A program made the position numbers and the translations under genes. Under the pieces are notes generated by a model. It was not told where the DNA came from and did not search any database. It saw only the letters and a list, made by a program, of their open reading frames with translations. Shown one piece after another: positions 5,780 to 10,040 of a stretch of 10,040 bases of DNA; the stretch's first letter is position 1; each line of letters begins with the position of its first letter. The DNA is from Streptomyces sp. NRRL F-2664 (GTDB lineage: Bacteria > Actinomycetota > Actinomycetes > Streptomycetales > Streptomycetaceae), in NCBI RefSeq assembly GCF_000719345.1, contig NZ_JOFX01000075.1:1-10040 (forward strand), written 5' to 3'.

Positions 5780-6364
5780 GTGACGGGTTCGGGAACCCCG
5801 GTGGGGGAGACGGCGCCGGGTCCGCCTGGTTCGGCGGAGGCCGGGCGGGTGGTGCGGGCTGTGGTGGTGCGGCGGCTGCTCGTGGTGGACCGGGGTGAGG
5901 GCGGTCTGTCGTCGTTGCACGTGCGGATCGCGGCCGGTTTGGCGGGCGTGACGGAGCGGACGGTATGGCGGTGGCTGGCCGAGGGACGCGAGGGGCGGCT
6001 GGAGGCGCGGCCACGGCAGGGCGGGTTCGTGGTGGGGGACGCCTTGTGGGAGGTGCGGACCCAGGCGGGCGGGAACGTCGCCGAACTGCGCCGAAGGATG
6101 CTCCGGGCGCAGGACGAGGGCGGCCTGGAGCACTGGGGGACGGAGTTTGTGCCGTCCTTGGCGACCCTGCACCGTGCGATCAAGGACGAATTGCGGGCGG
6201 GCCGGGTGCTTCAGGTCGCCCGGGCGGCGTCGGGCCGGGTGGAGCCGAGCCGGTACGACCGAGCGCTGGCCGAACTCGGCTTCGCAGAGGGTGCGAACGG
6301 TCCGCCGGTCGTGGACGGCCCGGATGCTCTGGCACGGGCGGTGAACAGCGGCCCGGCGCGGTGA
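5780..6364 (+). CDS. TnsB-like N-terminal DNA-binding protein lacking the catalytic domain
   Basis: From GTG 5780 the protein has 194 aa. It aligns with the N-terminal DNA-binding half of the full transposase at 7253-9022. A first helix-turn-helix at about residues 28-68 (HVRIAAGLAGVTERTVWRWL) parallels HVRLAGECLGASERTVWRWL there. A second winged-helix-like region near 124-142 (PSLATLHRAIKDELRAG) parallels PSLSTFLRALRRDLTAG. The sequence then ends where the RNase H-like DDE core would begin, so it cannot cut or join DNA by that route. Its TGA overlaps the GTG of the next ATPase gene by 4 nt, which implies translational coupling. The frame is open back to 5312, but composition becomes unlike a protein upstream; GTG 5801 is an alternative start. 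It may be a dedicated DNA-binding adaptor or a relic of a duplicated transposase. Confidence 0.75.
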   Translation: MTGSGTPVGETAPGPPGSAEAGRVVRAVVVRRLLVVDRGEGGLSSLHVRIAAGLAGVTERTVWRWLAEGREGRLEARPRQGGFVVGDALWEVRTQAGGNVAELRRRMLRAQDEGGLEHWGTEFVPSLATLHRAIKDELRAGRVLQVARAASGRVEPSRYDRALAELGFAEGANGPPVVDGPDALARAVNSGPAR

Positions 6365-7128
6365 AGACCGCTTCGCGTACCCGGGTGTCGGGTGGAGTGC
6401 GCCTGTACGCGCCGGGAGCGCGGCTGGTGTCCACGCGGCAGGTGGCCGGGGTGGTGGAGGCGGTGGGGCATACGGTCGCCGCGCGGGGGATCGGCTGTGT
6501 ATACGGGGACACGGGGCTGGGGAAGACGGTCGCGGTCGAGCAGGCTCTGCATCTGCTGCCTGCCCGGGTGCCGGTGTGGCGGGCGGTGGTGGGAGTCAGG
6601 CCCGGGCTGCCGCAGGTGCGGGCCGCGTTGTGCGAGGCGCTGGGACTGCCGTCGGGGTCCTTGACCCACCGGGCCGGACCGGCCGACCAAGCGCTGGCTG
6701 AGGCGCTGGCTGAGCCGGGTGTGCTGTTCCTCGACGACGCGCAGCGTCTGTCGCCGCCGGTGCTGGACTACCTGCGGCAGCTGTGGGACTCGCCGGGCTG
6801 TGCGGCTGCCCTGGTGCTGTGCGGGGCGGGCAGCGAGCGGGCGCTGGCCCGAGCCGCGGCGATGCGTTCCCGGGTTCTGACCTGGCACCAGGTCAGCCGC
6901 CTCGACACGCAGGACGTACCGCGGACGCTGGGTCTGTTCCACCCGGTGTGGGAGGACGCTGACCCGGCCGACCTGGGGCGGGCGGATGAGCAGACCGCCC
7001 GCGGCAACTTCCGTACCTGGGCGAAGATCACCTCACATGTCTGTGCAGCTTGGGGCCGCGACCCCGGTGCGTGTGTGGATCGGGACGCGATCGACCAGGC
7101 CTGCGCCCGGCTCGGTCCGTACTCATGA
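6361..7128 (+). CDS. TnsC/TniB-like AAA+ ATPase 1
   Basis: A 255-aa protein starting at GTG 6361, overlapping the preceding stop by 4 nt (GTGA). Walker A is YGDTGLGKT (K55, T56), Walker B is VLFLDDAQRL (D125, D126), and LVLCGAG at 151-157 is in sensor-1 position. The C-terminal lid region contains FHPVW and GNFRTW motifs shared with the second ATPase. In Tn7, Tn5053 and Mu-type systems the equivalent ATPase (TnsC, TniB, MuB) binds target DNA, recruits and stimulates the transposase, and mediates target immunity. Here it is coupled to a protein without a catalytic domain, so its normal partner may be the full transposase of the next module. All ATPase motifs are intact. IstB-type helper ATPases are the main alternative, but the TnsB-like neighbours favour TnsC/TniB. 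Confidence 0.85.
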   Translation: MKTASRTRVSGGVRLYAPGARLVSTRQVAGVVEAVGHTVAARGIGCVYGDTGLGKTVAVEQALHLLPARVPVWRAVVGVRPGLPQVRAALCEALGLPSGSLTHRAGPADQALAEALAEPGVLFLDDAQRLSPPVLDYLRQLWDSPGCAAALVLCGAGSERALARAAAMRSRVLTWHQVSRLDTQDVPRTLGLFHPVWEDADPADLGRADEQTARGNFRTWAKITSHVCAAWGRDPGACVDRDAIDQACARLGPYS

Positions 7129-7256
7129 CCGCCACTCTCACGCGCCCGGGACGCATCGGTTCCGGCGGCAGAGAACCTCACCCCGTTGGGCAAGGAGGGA
7201 AACGGCATGATGACGGACAGCGGATCGAGGGACACCAACGGCGGCCACGGCGTTGA
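7125..7256 (+). CDS. Possible 43-aa small ORF linking the two modules
   Basis: ATG 7125 overlaps the stop of ATPase 1 (ATGA). The frame ends at TGA 7254-7256, which overlaps the TTG at 7253 (TTGA) that opens the transposase frame, so it could chain translation between the modules. The peptide is basic and Gly/Arg/His-rich with no fold visible. A strong AAGGAGGG ribosome site at 7192-7199 lies inside it and points to ATG 7207 in another frame, which argues that this ORF is incidental. Confidence 0.2.
   Translation: MTATLTRPGRIGSGGREPHPVGQGGKRHDDGQRIEGHQRRPRR
7192..7209 (+). promoter_or_regulatory. Strong ribosome-binding site in front of ATG 7207
   Basis: AAGGAGGG at 7192-7199 is followed after 7 nt by ATGATG. 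It is one of the clearest Shine-Dalgarno sequences in the window, yet ATG 7207 is one frame away from the transposase ORF and its frame runs only to 7443. It most likely marks the original transposase start, with a later single-base indel near 7300-7310. Confidence 0.6.
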
Positions 7257-9022
7257 CGCGGGAGGACAGTGGCCGCCACCGTCGGGGGATCCGGCCGGCG
7301 TGCTCGGTGGTTGCGCTGCGGGCGCCTGCGGTGCGCCGCCTGCTGGCGCTGCGGGCCCGGGGCGGTCTTTCGCGGCAGCACGTGCGGCTGGCGGGGGAGT
7401 GCCTGGGGGCATCGGAGCGCACGGTGTGGCGGTGGCTGGCTGAGGCGTCCCAGAGCCCGGAGGCGGCTGCGCACCCCGGAGCCCGCCACACGAGCAGGTT
7501 CGAGATCACCGCGGAAATCCGGGTGCTGCTGGCGTACTGGCACGGCAACGCCTCCGCAGTCCACCGCCAGCTCGTGGAGCGCGCCGCAGCCGAGGCCGGG
7601 GGCGTACCAGCACATACGTCCGGCGCTGCTGGGCCCGTCCCGCCCGGCCTGGTGGCTGTGCCGGGCGGGGCAGCCCTGTCGCAGGTGCCGCTGCTGGATC
7701 CGGTCCCGTCCTTGTCGACGTTCCTGCGCGCGCTGCGCCGCGATCTGACGGCGGGGGAGCGCGCCGGTCTCGCCAGCGGACCGGAGGCAGCACGCGCCCA
7801 TGACGTGTTCGGCAAGCGGCCGGCGTCATGGCGCAGCTACGCCTGGGAGACTGACCACGTCCAGGCCCCTCTGCTGGTCGACGCTGACGGCGACCTGGTG
7901 CGCCCGTGGATCACCTGGTTCATCGACACCGCCACTAAGGTCATCACCGGTACCGCTGTCACCCCGGGCCATCCCTCCCGCGCGTCGGTACTGGCTGCTT
8001 TGCGCGCCGCAGTGGTGCGGGACGATCCCTACGGCCCGGCCGGGGGAGTGCCGGAGCTGGTGAGGATGGACCGGGGCAAGGACTTCCTGTCGGCCGCCGT
8101 AACCACCGCGCTCGGTGCGATGGGTGTGACAGTCAAGGACTTGCCCGCCTACAGCCCGCATCTGAAAGGCACGGTGGAAAGCCTCAACCGGGCTGCGGAC
8201 CGGATGCTGTTCGCCGCCCTGCCCGGCTACACCGCCGGGCCCACCAGGCCCCGCTCGGAGCGGCGCGGACGTCCCGCGGGGGCGCTGTCCGCCCTGTCGT
8301 TCCAGGACTTCACCGCAGAGGTCCTGGAGTGGACGAACTGGTGGAACACCGCGCACCGCCCGAAAGCCCTGTCGGGCCGTACGCCGGAGGCGTGGCAGGC
8401 CGATCCGACCCCTGTCACCGACATCCCCGCCGCCGACCTGTGGGCTTTCACCCTCGAGGACGACGGCCGGCCCCGGAAGCTGACCAGCCACGGCGTGAGC
8501 TGGCACGGCCGCACCTACACCGCCGCGTGGATGACCGGCCAGGCCGGCCGCCAGGTCCGCGTGCGCTACATGCCCCACCACGACCACGAGATCGAGGTCT
8601 GCGACGCCCGCGGCCGCCACCTCGGCCCGGCGCACCTCGCGGCCGCGGCCACCCCCGAGCAACTGCAGGCGCTGCGCGAGGCACGCGCGGAGCGCGCCCG
8701 GCGCCTGCGGGCCGACACGAAGGCCGCCGAACGCCTGCGCCGCCAGCGATTCGCCCCCACCACCAGCGCGGAGCCCGCCCAGCGGCTGGGAGCCGTCACG
8801 GCCGCCCAGGCCGATCGTGAACTCGCCGCCGTCGACTACACCGACGTCGCACGGCTGGCACTCCCCGACTTGATCCCGCCCGCCCCGCCTCCGGCGTACT
8901 GGCGCACCCCGCCCGCCCTCGCGGCCAGCACAGCGCCAGCCCCGCCCGCCTCCGCTCCAGCCGACCCGTCAGCGGACGTTGCGCCGGAGCCCGACTCCCG
9001 ACCCGCAGGAGACGCCACGTGA
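7253..9022 (+). CDS. TnsB/TniA/Mu-type DDE transposase
   Basis: A 589-aa open frame. Residues about 20-65 form a helix-turn-helix, and a second DNA-binding region lies near 150-170. The RNase H-like integrase core spans about 195-330 with catalytic D201 (WETDH), D273 (VRMDRGKD) and E309 (KGTVESLNR), giving a DD(35)E spacing. A Mu-transposase C-terminal beta-barrel follows at about 395-460, then a basic helical region (about 465-500) and a Pro/Ala-rich tail. Such enzymes bind the element ends, nick the 3' ends and join them to target DNA, aided by a TnsC-type ATPase. The TTG at 7253 has no good ribosome site, whereas ATG 7207 does but in another frame. Joining the two frames near 7306 gives a leader that aligns with the module A protein, so the true start is probably 7207 with a frameshift. 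The stop overlaps the next gene by 4 nt (GTGA). Confidence 0.9.
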   Translation: MTREDSGRHRRGIRPACSVVALRAPAVRRLLALRARGGLSRQHVRLAGECLGASERTVWRWLAEASQSPEAAAHPGARHTSRFEITAEIRVLLAYWHGNASAVHRQLVERAAAEAGGVPAHTSGAAGPVPPGLVAVPGGAALSQVPLLDPVPSLSTFLRALRRDLTAGERAGLASGPEAARAHDVFGKRPASWRSYAWETDHVQAPLLVDADGDLVRPWITWFIDTATKVITGTAVTPGHPSRASVLAALRAAVVRDDPYGPAGGVPELVRMDRGKDFLSAAVTTALGAMGVTVKDLPAYSPHLKGTVESLNRAADRMLFAALPGYTAGPTRPRSERRGRPAGALSALSFQDFTAEVLEWTNWWNTAHRPKALSGRTPEAWQADPTPVTDIPAADLWAFTLEDDGRPRKLTSHGVSWHGRTYTAAWMTGQAGRQVRVRYMPHHDHEIEVCDARGRHLGPAHLAAAATPEQLQALREARAERARRLRADTKAAERLRRQRFAPTTSAEPAQRLGAVTAAQADRELAAVDYTDVARLALPDLIPPAPPPAYWRTPPALAASTAPAPPASAPADPSADVAPEPDSRPAGDAT

Positions 9023-9761
9023 CCGCTGCCACCTACCAGTACGTCGACCTGCCCGATGCCTCCGTGGTCACCACCCGGGCCCTGCTCACCGCACGGGAGA
9101 ACATCGCCGACACCGTTGCCGCGCGGGCCATGATGTGCATCCACGGCGGCGCCGGCTTCGGCAAGACGCTCGCGGTCAACACCTGCCTGCGCGAGCTGGA
9201 ACCGAGCGAGGATGTACGACGGGTCACCTTCCGCGCCCGCCCCACCGCCCGAGCGGTGCGCTACGAGCTGTTCACCGCGCTCGACCTGGCCGGCGAGCCG
9301 CCCCGCCACCCCAGCGAATTCGACCGTCTGCTCAAGACCGCCCTGGCCGAGCGCCCCCGCACCTTTCTGGTCGACGAGGCCCAGTGGCTCAACGGGGAGG
9401 CGTTCGAGTACTTCCGCTACCTCTGGACGAGCCCGCCACCCGCTTCGCGGTCGTCTTCGTCGGCGGCGAGGGCTGCCACACCGTGCTGCGCCGCGAACCG
9501 ATGCTCTCCTCCCGCATCTTCATCTGGCAGCACTTCACCCGCCTCACCCCCAGCGAGGTCCTCGACGTCATCCCCCTGTTCCATCCGATCTGGGCCCACG
9601 CCGACCCCGACGACATCGCCTTCGCCGACCAGCATGCCGCGCACGGCAACTTCCGCGCCTGGGCCCAGCTGACCGCCCACGCCCGCACCGCCCTGGCACG
9701 CACCGGCCGCCCCCGCGTCGACCAAGAGCTGCTGCGCTGGGCCTTCAGCCGCCTCGCCTGA
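9019..9761 (+). pseudogene. TnsC/TniB-like AAA+ ATPase 2, frameshifted
   Basis: Starting at GTG 9019, overlapping the transposase stop by 4 nt. Walker A is HGGAGFGKT (K49, T50) and Walker B is TFLVDEAQWL (D119, E120). The reading is good to codon 136 (LW, ending at 9426), after which this frame turns Ser/Pro-rich and stops at 9672. Re-reading G9426 (a -1 shift) restores a family-like sequence, DEPATRFAVVFVGGEGCHTV and on through FHPIW and GNFRAW, to the TGA at 9759-9761. The restored protein has about 247 aa, close to the 255 aa of ATPase 1, with matching motifs throughout. Restoring one G (TGG-GAC) would repair it. Possible causes are a true mutation, an assembly error or, less likely, programmed frameshifting; no classic slippery heptamer is present. 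Unshifted, the product keeps the Walker motifs but loses the lid. Confidence 0.85.
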
Positions 9762-9913
9762 CACCCCACCGCCCGTGCCTCTCGCCCCGCCGCTGCCGCC
9801 CGTCACCGTGGTTCTCGACCGCCACGACGACGGGGCTGTACACGCATACGGCCCTGGCCGCCCACCACCTGCCGACTGGCCGGATCACCCTGCACCCCGG
9901 CCCGGGGACTCCC

Positions 9914-10040
9914 GTGGCTGTGCGGGGGTGTCCGGCCCTGTGCCTGGTGTGGTGGCTGCGTTTGGCGGGTGTGCTGGTGGTGTGTGTGTGGCGCGTGCCG
10001 GCGCCGGGTGCTGCTGGGTGGTGGTTGCTGCTGGGGTTAG
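9914..10040 (+). CDS. Start of a possible membrane protein, running off the window
   Basis: A frame with very high third-position G/C reads, from GTG 9914, a hydrophobic Leu/Val/Trp-rich sequence (CLVWWLRLAGVLVVCVW) that could be one transmembrane helix, and remains open to the window end. A GGGGA ribosome-like site lies about 5-9 nt upstream. The same frame is open and coding-like further upstream (from about 9830) without an obvious start, and a second frame from GTG 9775 is also open to the end, so the real start and frame are uncertain. A third single-base indel could also explain this. No family is recognised; a TniQ-like target selector would be expected downstream, but this does not resemble one. 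Confidence 0.3.
   Translation, partial: MAVRGCPALCLVWWLRLAGVLVVCVWRVPAPGAAGWWLLLGL

Noticed and set aside
7269..7748. 159-aa + frame starting at GTG 7269 behind a GGGAGG ribosome-like site
   Set aside because: It overlaps the helix-turn-helix coding part of the transposase in another frame and is Cys/Arg-rich; the ribosome-like site is probably chance.
7826..8662. 278-aa minus-strand frame inside the transposase gene
   Set aside because: It is opposite the DDE catalytic core, which has all three catalytic residues at proper spacing, and has no features of its own.
5780..9761. CRISPR-associated transposon
   Set aside because: The TnsB/TnsC-like genes prompted a look for a CRISPR array or Cas genes, but no regularly spaced repeats and no Cas-like protein are present in the window.

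Overview
The window looks like an accessory region of a high-GC actinomycete, most likely Streptomyces or a close relative. Codon third positions are strongly G/C, GTG and TTG starts are common, genes overlap by 4 nt (GTGA), and several fragments match insertion sequences typical of that group. No rRNA, tRNA or CRISPR array was seen. The assignment rests on composition and protein style, not on a search.

Layout: (1) 1-1135 holds the probable tail of an upstream gene and an intact membrane-anchored DsbA-like thioredoxin-fold protein with a CPIC active site. (2) About 1300-2110 is a truncated IS3-family element on the minus strand: orfA is complete, and orfB is cut off just after its first catalytic Asp. 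It abuts a + strand fragment resembling the end of an SH3-like domain. (3) About 2270-2600 is coding-like but broken sequence. (4) 2693-2947 is an 85-codon remnant of an IS110-family transposase with an internal TGA. Its upstream noncoding DNA (about 2948-3125) is rich in stem-loops, where IS110 elements encode their bridge RNA. (5) 3125-4093 has no recognisable gene but contains an iteron-like array, largely on a 24-bp period, with core GKGCAA, and a perfect 19-bp palindrome. (6) 4094-4681 (minus) is a lower-GC secreted protein with two PepSY-like motifs. (7) 4682-5779 is apparently noncoding, with a cluster of TGTCG motifs and an inverted repeat that could be a transposon end.

(8) 5780-9761 is the main system: a Tn7/Tn5053-like (TnsB/TnsC, TniA/TniB) locus arranged as two parallel modules. 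Module A is a 194-aa protein resembling only the N-terminal DNA-binding half of the transposase, overlapped by 4 nt with an AAA+ ATPase. Module B is a full DD(35)E transposase with a Mu-type C-terminal domain, overlapped by 4 nt with a second, paralogous AAA+ ATPase. All four genes share one strand. No TnsA, TniQ/TnsD, resolvase or CRISPR component is visible; a target selector could lie beyond position 10040. Module B shows two probable single-base indels: one near the transposase start, inferred from a well-placed ribosome site in the wrong frame, and one in ATPase 2 after codon 136. The copy is therefore either decaying or affected by assembly errors. A possible membrane-protein reading frame runs off the right edge.

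Interpretation: the region is a mosaic of decayed insertion sequences next to an unusual twin-ATPase transposition locus. The most interesting question is whether the transposase-like protein without a catalytic domain and its own ATPase form a conserved accessory module or a degenerate duplication.
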